Both the position numbers and the translations under genes were made by a program. A stretch of DNA of 64,000 bases from Acinetobacter bohemicus ANC 3994 (GTDB taxonomy: Bacteria; Pseudomonadota; Gammaproteobacteria; Pseudomonadales; Moraxellaceae). Under the pieces are notes generated by a model. That model saw nothing but the letters and a program-made list of their open reading frames with translations. It was not told the DNA's origin and did no database searches. How positions within the stretch are numbered: the stretch's first letter is position 1; every line of letters starts with the position of its first letter. Where the stretch lies: contig NZ_KB849176.1 of the NCBI RefSeq assembly GCF_000367925.1, positions 186,001-250,000 on the forward strand, given 5' to 3'. Of this stretch, positions 51,302 to 60,433 are shown one piece after another.

Positions 51302-52045
51302 TTAATGCAAAATTTTATTGAGGAATTGCTGAGCACGTTCGCCACGTTGGCTGTTAAAGAACTCATTCTTGGTACAATCTTCGACAATTTTCCCTTGATC
51401 CATGAAGATCACTCGATTGGCAACCTGACGGGCAAAGCCCATTTCATGTGTTACACACATCATGGTCATACCTTCTTTGGCCAGACCCACCATCACATCA
51501 AGTACTTCATTAATCATTTCAGGGTCAAGTGCAGAAGTCGGTTCATCAAACAGCATCGCAATCGGGTCCATACTTAAAGCACGGGCAATGGCAACACGCT
51601 GCTGTTGTCCACCTGAAAGTTGGGCAGGGAATTTATCGGCTTGAGCACTCAGCCCAACACGGTCTAAATAGGCTAAGCCTTTTTTCTTGGCTTCGGCTTC
51701 AGAACGTCCCAAGACTTTAATTTGGGCAATGGTTAAATTTTCAGTAATGGTTAAATGTGGAAACAGTTCAAAATGCTGAAATACCATACCCACACGGCTG
51801 CGTAATTGGTTTAAATTGGTTTTTGGGTCTTTGATGGAAATGCCATCCACCACAATATTGCCTTGCTGGAAGGCTTCTAGGCCATTCACTGTTTTAATCA
51901 GGGTCGATTTTCCTGAACCAGAAGGCCCACAGACCACCACAACTTCACCTTGGTGAATTTGCGTATTGCACTCTGTGAGTACCTGAAATTTGTCGTACCA
52001 TTTACTCACGTTCTGAATGTCGATCATCACTTTGTTATCATTCAT
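51302..52045 (-). CDS. gltL: Glutamate/aspartate ABC transporter ATP-binding protein
   Basis: ABC ATPase of 247 residues. Walker A GPSGSGKST near 39, Q-loop FQHFELFPHLT near 88, signature LSGGQQQRVAIARALS near 140, Walker B AMLFDEPTSALD near 160 and H-loop CVTHEMGFARQVA near 197. Belongs to the polar amino acid uptake set; it drives GltJK import of glutamate and aspartate. Last gene of the operon; overlaps gltK by four bases. Confidence 0.93.
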   Translation of the reverse strand: MNDNKVMIDIQNVSKWYDKFQVLTECNTQIHQGEVVVVCGPSGSGKSTLIKTVNGLEAFQQGNIVVDGISIKDPKTNLNQLRSRVGMVFQHFELFPHLTITENLTIAQIKVLGRSEAEAKKKGLAYLDRVGLSAQADKFPAQLSGGQQQRVAIARALSMDPIAMLFDEPTSALDPEMINEVLDVMVGLAKEGMTMMCVTHEMGFARQVANRVIFMDQGKIVEDCTKNEFFNSQRGERAQQFLNKILH

Positions 52046-52725
52046 ACGCGTAACCTTCTTTGTAATTTTTTAACGGCATAGGTTGCCAAAATACTAATGG
52101 TGAAATACACCAATCCTGCAAATATAATGTATTGCGTCAGTAGTGACATCAGATCACCACGGACATAGTTGGTTCTGAAAAAGTCTAATAAACCGATGGC
52201 ATACACCATGGTTGAATCTTGGAATAAAATAATGGTTTGTTGTAGCAGCAAGGGCGTCATTTTACGAAAGGCTTGAGGCAAGATGATTAAGCGCATTGAT
52301 TGCCCATAACTCATGCCTAAAGCTGAAGCCGCAGCAGATTGCCCACGTGGAATAGACTGAATGCCGGCACGGACAATTTCAGAAAAGTAAGCTGCTTCAA
52401 ACAGCATAAATGCCACAGTACTCGAAACCAATGCCGTATCAATAGTTAGGTAATTTCCTGTGATTGCAGTATATAAAAAAGGGACTGCAAAATAGAACCA
52501 CATCAAGACCAAGAGCAAAGGAATGGAACGAAACAGGTTCACATAACCTTGCGCGATAAAGTTCAGCACTTTACTGGAAGATAAACGCATTAAAGCCAGT
52601 AGCGTACCAATAAAAATACCACCAATGGTCGCAATGACCACAACTTTTAAGGTAATACTAAAACCATGCCATAGCGCAGGTGCAGAACTTTGAAAATCAT
52701 TAAAAAATGCAGTTAGCCATTCCAT
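52042..52725 (-). CDS. gltK: Glutamate/aspartate ABC transporter permease
   Basis: Inner-membrane protein of 227 residues with five helices and the ABC permease EAA loop YFSEIVRAGIQSIPRGQSAA...LGMSYGQSMRLIILPQA near residues 120-150. It pairs with GltJ to form the channel. Overlaps gltL by four bases and abuts gltJ (the two share a single base), so the three are one translational unit. Confidence 0.93.
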   Translation of the reverse strand: MEWLTAFFNDFQSSAPALWHGFSITLKVVVIATIGGIFIGTLLALMRLSSSKVLNFIAQGYVNLFRSIPLLLVLMWFYFAVPFLYTAITGNYLTIDTALVSSTVAFMLFEAAYFSEIVRAGIQSIPRGQSAAASALGMSYGQSMRLIILPQAFRKMTPLLLQQTIILFQDSTMVYAIGLLDFFRTNYVRGDLMSLLTQYIIFAGLVYFTISILATYAVKKLQRRLRV

Positions 52726-53468
52726 TATTTAGCTCCTGCAATTAAACCCGGGACATGCAAACGTTTTTCTAGCAAAGTCATTAAGGTAATTAAACAAACA
52801 TTAATCACAATGAAAATGAGCGTGACGTAAGTATAAATCTCGATGGTATTTTGGGTGTATTCACTGATGGTTTTCATCTGTGAAATAATTTCAGCCACAC
52901 CGACCAGTGATGCAACCGAGGTATTTTTGACACAGTTGGTTAATTCTGAACTTAGGGGTGGCAAAATGGTGCGAAACGACTGGGGTAAAACAACATAACG
53001 ATAAAGCTGCGTTGTATTGAATCCCATCGCATAACCCGCATTAATCTGTCCTTGTGGTAAGGCTTCAATCCCTGTACGTACCTGTTCACAAACCCGCGCG
53101 GCGGTAAAGAGTCCAAGACCGACACTGGCAGAAATCAGTGCTGTGGTGTTGGCACTTAAGTCATTAATCCACCAATCATGAATAGCGCTGGGTAAAAAGT
53201 TGGGAACCACATAAAACCAGATAAATAATTGAATCAGTAAGGGCACATTACGGAAAATGGTGACATAGGCTGTGCCAATGGTACGTGCAGTTTTATTGGG
53301 CAAGGTACGCATGATGCCGAGAATACTTCCGAGCACCATTGCAATGCTCCATGCGACAATAGCAATGACCAATAACCAACCAAGACCAATTAAAATCCAG
53401 CTTAAATAGGTGCTATCGCCGACACCTGTGGATTGCCATAAAACGCCCCAATTCCAACTATAATTCAT
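52725..53468 (-). CDS. gltJ: Glutamate/aspartate ABC transporter permease
   Basis: Inner-membrane protein of 247 residues. It starts MNYSWNWGVLW, as GltJ does, has five or more helices, and carries the EAA loop VCEQVRTGIEALPQGQINAGYAMGF near 130-160. Forms the channel with GltK for glutamate and aspartate. It comes 67 bases after gltI, with a hairpin in the gap. Confidence 0.93.
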   Translation of the reverse strand: MNYSWNWGVLWQSTGVGDSTYLSWILIGLGWLLVIAIVAWSIAMVLGSILGIMRTLPNKTARTIGTAYVTIFRNVPLLIQLFIWFYVVPNFLPSAIHDWWINDLSANTTALISASVGLGLFTAARVCEQVRTGIEALPQGQINAGYAMGFNTTQLYRYVVLPQSFRTILPPLSSELTNCVKNTSVASLVGVAEIISQMKTISEYTQNTIEIYTYVTLIFIVINVCLITLMTLLEKRLHVPGLIAGAK

Positions 53469-53475
53469 AGCAACT

Positions 53476-53491
53476 CCCGATAAGTATCGGG
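53476..53491 (-). other. Hairpin between gltI and gltJ
   Basis: CCCGAT pairs with ATCGGG around AAGT in the spacer after the binding-protein gene. A hairpin at this position in ABC operons commonly protects the binding-protein message, giving more of it than of the permeases. Confidence 0.55.
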
Positions 53492-53535
53492 CAAAGAATC
53501 CATTCTGCCCGATGCTACATATTATTTCTTAAGGA

Positions 53536-54477
53536 TTATTGATCGCGATCATGCGGTGCGCTAATGAGAGCTTTCAATTGTTCTGACATTGGGAAGTTTA
53601 GGTTAATATTTTTTGGTGGAATCGGTTGCTGGAACCATTTTTCATACATTTTGTTGATTTCACCAGAGCTGTAGGTGGCTTTAATCGCACTATCGACTGC
53701 TTGTTTAAAGCCAGTATCACCTTTACGTAACATACAGCCATAAATTTCGTGGATAGGTGCAGTCCCGACAATTTCCCATTTGTCTGGCTCAGCGGCTTTG
53801 GATTTTTCACCGGCAAGCAAAATATCATCCATCATAAATGCGGCAGCACGACCGTTTTGCAACATCAAGAAAGATTCAGCATGGTCTTTGGCAGAAATAA
53901 TTTCACCAATGCCTAATTCTTTTTCGTGCTGACGGATATAACGCTCAGACGTTGTTCCTGCTGTGGTGACCAGTTTTTTGCCTTTTAAGTCAGCAAAATC
54001 TTTTACACCTGAATTTTTAGCTGTCAGTAGACGTGAACCGACTTCAAAATAACCCACAGAGAAATCAACTTGCTGTTGGCGTTCTTTGTTGTTGGTGGTT
54101 GAACCACATTCAAGGTCAACCGTTCCGTTTGAAACCAATGGAATTCGATTTTGACTGGTGACAAGGTTATAACGCACTTTTAAATCTGGCATATTCAGAT
54201 CTTTTTTCAGTGCTTCAACCACTTTCATTTGTAAGTCATGTGCATAGCCAACAGGTTGGGTTGGATTGTCGGCAATATAAGAGAACGGAATAGATGAGTC
54301 TCGGTAACCCAGTACAATGGTGCCCGATTTTTTAATTTTATCGAGTGTGCCAGAAGTACTGGCATCTCCAGCAGGTTTTTCGCCCGATGCTGGTGCTTTA
54401 TTATCGCTACAAGCACTGAGTCCAAGCATGAGCGCGCTTGCACAAAGTAGAGAGGTCATGGTGCGTTTCTGTGTCAT
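53536..54477 (-). CDS. gltI: Glutamate/aspartate-binding lipoprotein
   Basis: Solute-binding protein of 313 residues. Signal with lipobox LSAC (Cys23), then a short linker rich in Ala, Gly and Ser and the SBP fold from residue 45: GTIVLGYRDSSIPFSYI, NRIPLVSNGTVDLECGSTTNN near 115-135, LVTTAGTTSERYIRQHE near 170. Binds glutamate or aspartate and hands it to GltJK. First gene of gltIJKL. The lipobox means it is anchored in the membrane; the E. coli GltI is a soluble periplasmic protein. Confidence 0.93.
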   Translation of the reverse strand: MTQKRTMTSLLCASALMLGLSACSDNKAPASGEKPAGDASTSGTLDKIKKSGTIVLGYRDSSIPFSYIADNPTQPVGYAHDLQMKVVEALKKDLNMPDLKVRYNLVTSQNRIPLVSNGTVDLECGSTTNNKERQQQVDFSVGYFEVGSRLLTAKNSGVKDFADLKGKKLVTTAGTTSERYIRQHEKELGIGEIISAKDHAESFLMLQNGRAAAFMMDDILLAGEKSKAAEPDKWEIVGTAPIHEIYGCMLRKGDTGFKQAVDSAIKATYSSGEINKMYEKWFQQPIPPKNINLNFPMSEQLKALISAPHDRDQ

Positions 54478-55293
54478 GTATAAAACTCCATTTTGTGTTT
54501 TTCATTATCATTTGCTGTCATTGTTACTGATGAACCGTCAATCAGCGCCTGAATCCATCAAGCTTTTTTGTCTGTGTCAAAAAACACATCGAATTTCATC
54601 TTAAGCGAGATTTGAGGGATTGCTCAAGTAAATTTTTTTACGGATTTGTTAACGGTAACTCTTTAGGATTTAAACAGTTTTTATGAACAGCAAATTACGA
54701 TAAAAGTACAGCACAATATATGCCAGCTATGTCCATTTTTAAGTTCAGCTTAGACAAAAGATAAAGACTATTTGTCTAATCGGGCTAATTTGCTAAAAAA
54801 AATACAGCGGTAGGATGAATGGGTAAATCGCTTAAATAATTTTTTTATTCAATATTGAGGATGGTTTGGGTGATGCCATTTTTGTCAGATTAAACGGCAT
54901 TTGAATATTGATGATGATTTGCACAAAAAACTGCAAGCTTGAATCAATTTAGGATAATTTTTTAGACTGTACTGGACATGCTTAAAGAGCGAAAAATTAA
55001 AGATGCAGCTAGAAATGTTTACCTTCTTGAAGCCACAAATGTTGATACAGCGTATAGAAAATAAAAAAGCCCTAGTCAGCTAATGCTGATTAGTTAAGCC
55101 TAATTTCATTTTTACTGATTGATAAATCTTTCCTCTTGCGAAGCAATGCTGCTCATCTTTACAAAAGAGGGGAATGCTTTTGAATAAAAGCCTATTCTGC
55201 ATTCAAAATACTCCCTCCTTTGAAAAAGGAGGGCTGCGGAGGATTAAAAAATTCTTAACTGACTGGCATTACCTAGTCAGCAGGGCTGTGGAA
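54478..55293. other. Intergenic region with a palindromic repeat element
   Basis: About 815 bases. The first 590 are A/T-rich and hold the gltI promoter; from 55070 a composite palindromic element begins. No protein gene supported. Confidence 0.5.
55070..55285. repeat. Composite palindromic element (MITE- or REP-like)
   Basis: About 216 bases bounded by hairpins that contain the same 10-mer CCTAGTCAGC, at 55071-55080 and 55272-55281; the ends also form an imperfect inverted repeat sharing TAATGC and AGTTAAG. Inside are two more hairpins: one with TCCTCTT/AAAAGAGG near 55130-55170 and one with CCCTCCTTTGAAAAAGGAGGG near 55212-55233. Such C-rich palindromes are common dispersed units in Acinetobacter. 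Confidence 0.6.
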
Positions 55294-56463
55294 TTAATCT
55301 TTTTTAATGTCAGATGAATTGCCAAAACGTTTTTTGACGCGGTTGACATATCTTTTAAATGGCCAAGTAAATTGCTTCACAAAGCTGTTTGGAATTTTAT
55401 AACCAACGGTGCCATACACACTGGCAAGGTGATTGGGCAGATACACACTTTTAAAAATGACATCGTAAAGCGGAATGAATGCGGCATAATTTTTATCAAT
55501 CGCGGGCTTTTCTGAAGAATGATGCCAATGGTGAAATTCGGGTGTGGCAATGATCCAGCGTAAATAAGGAAAACGAAAACGCACATTAGAATGGATAAAA
55601 ATGGCGTGAAAAGAAATAAAGATTAAATAAGCAAACACCGCCGAGGTATGAAAACCTAAAAGAAAAATAGGCAAAGTGGCGATAAATCGGGTCATCAGTA
55701 CTTCTACAATATGCAAGCGTGAAGATGCTAGCCAATCCATATGTTCCGTAGAGTGATGAATGGCATGAAAACGCCACAGGAAATTGACCTCATGCATGGC
55801 GCGGTGCAGCCAATAGGTGGTGAAATCGACCACTATGAGCAACTCAATAAACTGTAGCCAAATGGGCTGCGCTTGTACCAGTGGAACAATTGGATTATTT
55901 GGAATATGGGTAATCCAATACTGAATGGGCATGACGGTTAAAAAACTAAACAGCTGAATACCGACATGGCTAAACATGAAGTATTTCATATCCGTCACCC
56001 AACCGACACGTAGAATTTTCTGTTCAGGATTTTTGGCAAAAAAGCCTTCTAGCGGAATAAAGACCAAAGCCAGAATAAACAGTGTCAGCACAAAATAATC
56101 GAAGCCTGCATAGAAAGGCAGACTGGGCAGCACGGGCGCTTTAATCACACCACAGCCCAGAACAGCAGCAATTAACGCAAGGCATAGACCATAAAAACCA
56201 TAACGGTTTTGACGGGCAATGGCACTGAATGCGCCAAATCCTGCACTGATCACAATGCCCGCCATCAGGCTAAAATAAAACGCATCATAATGCTGTGTAT
56301 ACAGTGGTCGAAGCTCTGGTGTGGTCAGTACGCTGGGAAATAAAAAACACAATGCGCCAAATAAGCAGAGAAAAGCTGTGGACATAGAAATAAAGGCACT
56401 GATTTTACCGAGTCCGGCATTTAGTTCTAGGTTTTCGAATTTGGCTCTGAGTTGATCAGTCAT
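55294..56463 (-). CDS. Sterol desaturase-family (fatty acid hydroxylase) membrane protein
   Basis: Protein of 389 residues with six or seven helices. The di-iron histidine motifs are HRAMHEVNFLWRFHAIHHSTEHMDW (near 225-245) and FHHWHHS near 305; together with HAIFIHSN they match the H-x3-H, H-x2-HH and HxxHH pattern of the fatty acid hydroxylase superfamily. Uses iron and oxygen to hydroxylate or desaturate a lipid. Substrate unknown; bacteria with these proteins do not usually make sterols, so a fatty acid, wax ester or carotenoid-like lipid is likely. ATG 56463 has only a weak ribosome site. Confidence 0.85.
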   Translation of the reverse strand: MTDQLRAKFENLELNAGLGKISAFISMSTAFLCLFGALCFLFPSVLTTPELRPLYTQHYDAFYFSLMAGIVISAGFGAFSAIARQNRYGFYGLCLALIAAVLGCGVIKAPVLPSLPFYAGFDYFVLTLFILALVFIPLEGFFAKNPEQKILRVGWVTDMKYFMFSHVGIQLFSFLTVMPIQYWITHIPNNPIVPLVQAQPIWLQFIELLIVVDFTTYWLHRAMHEVNFLWRFHAIHHSTEHMDWLASSRLHIVEVLMTRFIATLPIFLLGFHTSAVFAYLIFISFHAIFIHSNVRFRFPYLRWIIATPEFHHWHHSSEKPAIDKNYAAFIPLYDVIFKSVYLPNHLASVYGTVGYKIPNSFVKQFTWPFKRYVNRVKKRFGNSSDIKKD

Positions 56464-56667
56464 GGGGGAATATCAAAATTTATTATTGTCTATGCTGTGA
56501 ATGTTAACAAAAATTGATCAAGGATGTAAAAATTCTCATAAAGGTGGTCGATGATTAAGCTAGGTAGTGGTCAGTGCCATATAGCAGATAGTCTATTTAA
56601 AAAGACATCATGCTTGGCTGTAAATCAAAATGATTTTTAGCTGCTAGTACTCTTATTCGGTTGTGGT

Positions 56668-57198
56668 TTAGGAATAGTTGGTTTCTATTTTTTCAATGAT
56701 TTTTGAGGTGAACTGGTCAATTTTCTGTGCATGTTGAATTAAATTTTGTTGATGCTCGATCCATTTTTGTTCTGAAGGCAGACGTAAATGTTGCGATAAA
56801 ATTTCTTCGGAATGAAAAAGTTCAAAGGCCAGTTGGTTGAGTTGTTCATCGTAAATATTACTATGCACAAAAATGTGCAGCTCTTTGGCAAAGACAGGAA
56901 TCAGGTTTAAATATTCAGACTCTAACGTTTTAATTGCATCTATTTCACTCTTTTGTTGGTGCTGAAACTGTTGAAGAAAGGCAAACGTGCTATTACGAAG
57001 TTGGTAAAGTGTGGGCAGTAAGGTAATAAAAAACTTTTGTTTTTGGTTTTCCAGAGTTTGCTGTTCATATAAGCGTTGTTTACGGTCAAAATGAAGAGGA
57101 ACCGCAACGGCGACAAAGATTGCAATGACTGAACCCAGAGCTTGTACCCAAGCAGCAAGTTCCTGATTAAAAATAAGATTGGCTTGTGTGAGTGCCAT
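56668..57198 (-). CDS. Membrane-anchored coiled-coil protein, unknown function
   Basis: Protein of 176 residues: one membrane helix near 15-35 (LAAWVQALGSVIAIFVAVAVPL), then a long helical region with heptads (DRKQRLYEQQTLENQKQKF, LRLPSEQKWIEHQQNLIQHAQKI). No known family. GAGGAAA before ATG 57198 supports the gene. Divergent from the J-domain-like gene. It may be an inner-membrane tether or sensor. Confidence 0.6.
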   Translation of the reverse strand: MALTQANLIFNQELAAWVQALGSVIAIFVAVAVPLHFDRKQRLYEQQTLENQKQKFFITLLPTLYQLRNSTFAFLQQFQHQQKSEIDAIKTLESEYLNLIPVFAKELHIFVHSNIYDEQLNQLAFELFHSEEILSQHLRLPSEQKWIEHQQNLIQHAQKIDQFTSKIIEKIETNYS

Positions 57199-57374
57199 AT
57201 TTTCCTCATGGTTTTTTTGTTATACAAAGCCTAGTCTATGTTGGATTGCTAGTTTAATGAAGGATAATTTTCTTATTACTAACAAAGCCTTGGTGGTACT
57301 TTATAAAAGCATCATTAGCTTTGTGCTGATGGAGTGCTATTATTGATATCGTTTTTCTTTTGCTTAATTTTTCT

Positions 57375-58436
57375 ATGTCGTTCGATTTAAAACTCAGTGT
57401 GCAGCAAGATTCGCAAAATTTATCACCACAACAAAAAAAGCTAAATCGGCTGATTGAGCAAATTGAACAGCAAAAAATACAACTGGCAGCGTGGCAAAAA
57501 GCTCAAGCCGAAATTCAGCAACAGACACGTAAAACCCTTGTTCCCATTTATACTGAACTGCATGACATACTGTTTCAGCAGCTTGAGCAGTTATGGAACA
57601 GCTTACAGCGTTATGAATTTTCAAAAGCGGATATTGCCCAGTTGGATGATAAAATCCAAAATCTTGCTGCAATCTTAAAAAGTTCCCAAGTGCTTTCAGA
57701 ACAGCAAAAGCTGAAAGTGACTCAAATTGATCACTTTTACCAACAACATGCAGAACATAATCAAGCTAAAAAGAACAAGAAAAAGCCAATGATTGAAAGT
57801 CATGATCCGACGGAAACCTATGATCAACACTTAAATCATGAACAAGCCGATATAGGTTTAGATAGCTACGAATACGATGAACAGCAACATGAAGTAGAAC
57901 GTGAACAACACAGGCTAAATAGACAAAAACAAAAACGTGAGCAAGCGCAAAAAATGGCGGAGCAATCACTCAAAACTGTTTATTTAAAAATTGCCTCGAT
58001 TATTCACCCTGACCGTGAGCAAGATGAACAGTTGAAAGTTGAAAAAACGGAGATGCTGCAACATGCGAATGCAGCTTACGAGAAGCAGGATTTATTTTAT
58101 TTACTCAAATTGCAAATACAGGTCGAGCAGAATAGGGGTATGGCTCAAAAGGGTTTGAGTAATGAGCAACTGAAGTTTTATAAACTGGCTTTAGATGCGC
58201 AAAAACAGCAGTTAGATGATCAGATTGATGACATTGTTGAGTCACTAAATTGGACGAAACAAGCGAACTCAAAAGTTAAAAAATCCTCAAATCCAATACA
58301 AATTGCGGATATGTATAAGAAGTTAGAAGCAGATTGTGCTGAATTAAAACAGCAAGTGAAGTGGGAAAAGGAACGGTTGAAGTATATCAGTCGTTTGAAA
58401 GGTTTGGAGATGTTGTTGGGGAGTGGAGTGTTATAG
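57375..58436 (+). CDS. Coiled-coil protein with a J-domain-like HPD motif
   Basis: Protein of 353 residues. A long N-terminal coiled-coil is rich in glutamine and glutamate (residues 10-190), then a short J-domain-like unit near 195-245: VYLKIASIIHPDREQDEQLK holds the signature His-Pro-Asp at 211-213, followed by ANAAYEKQDLFYLLKL which resembles helix IV. A second coiled-coil fills the end. J-domains stimulate DnaK; in this architecture the coiled-coil would bind the client. ATG 57375 is chosen over TTG 57360. Its stop lies at the edge of a small hairpin and is convergent with the defence genes. Confidence 0.75.
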   Translation: MSFDLKLSVQQDSQNLSPQQKKLNRLIEQIEQQKIQLAAWQKAQAEIQQQTRKTLVPIYTELHDILFQQLEQLWNSLQRYEFSKADIAQLDDKIQNLAAILKSSQVLSEQQKLKVTQIDHFYQQHAEHNQAKKNKKKPMIESHDPTETYDQHLNHEQADIGLDSYEYDEQQHEVEREQHRLNRQKQKREQAQKMAEQSLKTVYLKIASIIHPDREQDEQLKVEKTEMLQHANAAYEKQDLFYLLKLQIQVEQNRGMAQKGLSNEQLKFYKLALDAQKQQLDDQIDDIVESLNWTKQANSKVKKSSNPIQIADMYKKLEADCAELKQQVKWEKERLKYISRLKGLEMLLGSGVL

Positions 58437-58455
58437 CCTCTCTCTTTGAGAGGCT
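58435..58455. terminator. Short hairpin between the J-domain gene and ptuB
   Basis: AGCCTCTC (58435-58442) pairs with GAGAGGCT (58448-58455) around TCTTT, just past two convergent stop codons. No T run on either side. Confidence 0.5.
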
Positions 58456-58460
58456 TAGGT

Positions 58461-59150
58461 TTAAGCTGATTGTTTTAGTTTAAGTTGTTCAATTTCATCA
58501 AGGGAATTCTTCCATTTAGAGTCCTTTTCTAAATAGCCACGAAGAATGGCTGAAAACGCATAATGGGATTTAAGCCGATGTTTAATATCATCTGCCTTTT
58601 TAATTTTATCTTCATCCTGCCAATTATCTATTTCTTTAAAAAATTCTCTTCTTAAATCTAGAAATTCATTATGAACTTCAATAATTTTTTCTCTTAAATC
58701 TTCTTTACTAACTTCTTGGATTCCACTATTTGCATTATTAAAACATCTTGCAATCAGTGCTTTAGAAGTCTCAGCTTTCTCACGATATGAATGATCATCG
58801 GGACAAGCATTGATTACTTCAATATCTTCATCAGGCATTCTGTAATAGACTTTTATCCATTCTTCAACTAGATGATTTTCATTACAACAATCCAGCATAT
58901 CATCATAATATTTATTTTTGATTGAATTGCATCTTGAACATGCGTAATAGAGATTGTTCCAATCAAGCTTAAGCGTTTCATCATCTAAATGTGGAATGAA
59001 ATGTTCAACATTCAAATTCGGGAAATGCTTCTGTTCACAGATATAGCATTTACCATAGAAATCTTTCTTTAATTGCTTAACAACCACAGGATCCTTATAG
59101 TCCTTCGTAGTCCAATCCGTTGGTCTAGCAGATTTGGATACTTTAAACAT
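58461..59150 (-). CDS. HNH endonuclease of a Septu-like defence pair
   Basis: Protein of 229 residues. Zinc-finger HNH nuclease: C35 and C38 (CYIC), catalytic H50 in NVEHFIPH, N66 in DWNNLYYACSRCN, C71 and C74, and N79-K80. Charged helical C-terminal half. In the Septu system PtuB is such a nuclease that acts with the ATPase PtuA against phage. It overlaps the upstream ATPase gene by eight bases (59143-59150), the arrangement of a two-component unit. Codon use is A/T-rich. Name kept empty because this assignment rests on domain pairing only. Confidence 0.8.
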   Translation of the reverse strand: MFKVSKSARPTDWTTKDYKDPVVVKQLKKDFYGKCYICEQKHFPNLNVEHFIPHLDDETLKLDWNNLYYACSRCNSIKNKYYDDMLDCCNENHLVEEWIKVYYRMPDEDIEVINACPDDHSYREKAETSKALIARCFNNANSGIQEVSKEDLREKIIEVHNEFLDLRREFFKEIDNWQDEDKIKKADDIKHRLKSHYAFSAILRGYLEKDSKWKNSLDEIEQLKLKQSA

Positions 59151-60399
59151 CTAAATCCTCCAGTTGATTGTTATCTGCTAGGAGATTGATTGCTTGTAAA
59201 TATAGGTTTTTTAAACTTTTATCTAATAGATCATTTTTTTCTAGTTCGATTAAGCTTTTGACAATTGATCTTATATTTTCATAATTGCTTGGATTTTCAT
59301 TTAATAGGTTTTTTAATATTTCAATTGAATTCTTTGTGTCCGAACTAATAGGATTGACGTGGAATAGTCCTTTAATAACAGATTCATAAGAATAACGACT
59401 TAAATCTTCTTCAAAAAAATCGCCACTAGAAATATCATAAACTACCGTATCATTATCTGTTGAGGTAATAACAAAAGGTGAATGAGTACTGACAATAAAT
59501 TGTATTTTTGGAAATGATCGAGTGAAAAAAGGAAAGATTAATTTTTGCAATGAAATATGAAGGTGTGCATCAATCTCATCAATAATTACAATCCCCTCCA
59601 GTTCAGAAGGAGCGATGTTAAAAAACTCAGTACGCATTAACAGATCAGAATAAATATTAAATATTGCCTGATATCCAGATGATAGATTTTGAAAGCTAAA
59701 TTTTTGAGAGTCTTTAACGATATAGTATTTATTTTCGGTGTCATTTATTTCGAAAAATAAATGAGTTGATTCATTCTCAAATAGAAATTTTAAATTTTCA
59801 TCGAAACTTTTAAACCAATTGGTATACTTTTCAAATAATGAAGAATCTTTTTTATGAGTTAAAGATAGGGATTGATTAACAGTAATATTATATAAATGTT
59901 GTTCTAACTTATTTCCTAGGTTATTTGTAAAATTATTTTGTGCATTGTTTATTTCATTACTTATAGATGTTGTTTGATTTGCATGAGAAATATTGCTTGT
60001 TCGCATAGCATCAAAAGTAATGATAATTGCTACTTTTTTTTCAAATTTATAAGTAATATCAAGAATTTCAGGAATTTCAATAGTTATTCCACTATCAATT
60101 TTATTAAGCTTATTTAACTCATTTTCCAGCCATCTTTCTCTGTTACTATAATCTGAACTACCTTTTTGAAACGATTCTAAATCTTTTTTATAACCATTAA
60201 TTCGACTTATGATTTTATCCTTTTCTTGAATCAATTTCTCTTTTATATATATGTCTAATTTCTCTTTTAATGCTAATAAAAATTGGGTTTTACCTGAAGA
60301 ATTATTTCCTGTAATTATTAAGTTTTTGAAGTTAATAGGAATATCAATATTCTTATTTGCATGAGGCACAATGCCTGAGATATGCTTAATATATTTCAT
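59143..60399 (-). CDS. AAA-family ATPase of a Septu-like defence pair (PtuA-like)
   Basis: Protein of 418 residues in the AAA15/OLD-like ATPase group. Walker A GNNSSGKT at 31-38, a long helical middle (60-220), the LSSGYQAIFNIYSDLLMR signature near 240, Walker B IVIIDEIDAHLH near 268 and FIVSTHSPFVI near 298. There is no TOPRIM domain at the end, so it is not a full OLD nuclease; the nuclease part is the separate HNH protein that follows. PtuA of Septu is thought to sense phage and license PtuB. It lies 61 bases after the valS stop, with no visible ribosome site and a terminator just before it. No reverse transcriptase is near, so not retron-type. Confidence 0.8.
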   Translation of the reverse strand: MKYIKHISGIVPHANKNIDIPINFKNLIITGNNSSGKTQFLLALKEKLDIYIKEKLIQEKDKIISRINGYKKDLESFQKGSSDYSNRERWLENELNKLNKIDSGITIEIPEILDITYKFEKKVAIIITFDAMRTSNISHANQTTSISNEINNAQNNFTNNLGNKLEQHLYNITVNQSLSLTHKKDSSLFEKYTNWFKSFDENLKFLFENESTHLFFEINDTENKYYIVKDSQKFSFQNLSSGYQAIFNIYSDLLMRTEFFNIAPSELEGIVIIDEIDAHLHISLQKLIFPFFTRSFPKIQFIVSTHSPFVITSTDNDTVVYDISSGDFFEEDLSRYSYESVIKGLFHVNPISSDTKNSIEILKNLLNENPSNYENIRSIVKSLIELEKNDLLDKSLKNLYLQAINLLADNNQLEDLDV

Positions 60400-60409
60400 A
60401 ATAATAAAT

Positions 60410-60433
60410 AAAGGGCTGAATAATCAGCCCTTT
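60410..60433 (-). terminator. Rho-independent terminator of valS
   Basis: AAAGGGCTGA (60410-60419) pairs perfectly with TCAGCCCTTT (60424-60433) around ATAA; on the minus strand a T-rich tract follows. The ptuA-like start codon is 11 bases further on. Confidence 0.88.
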
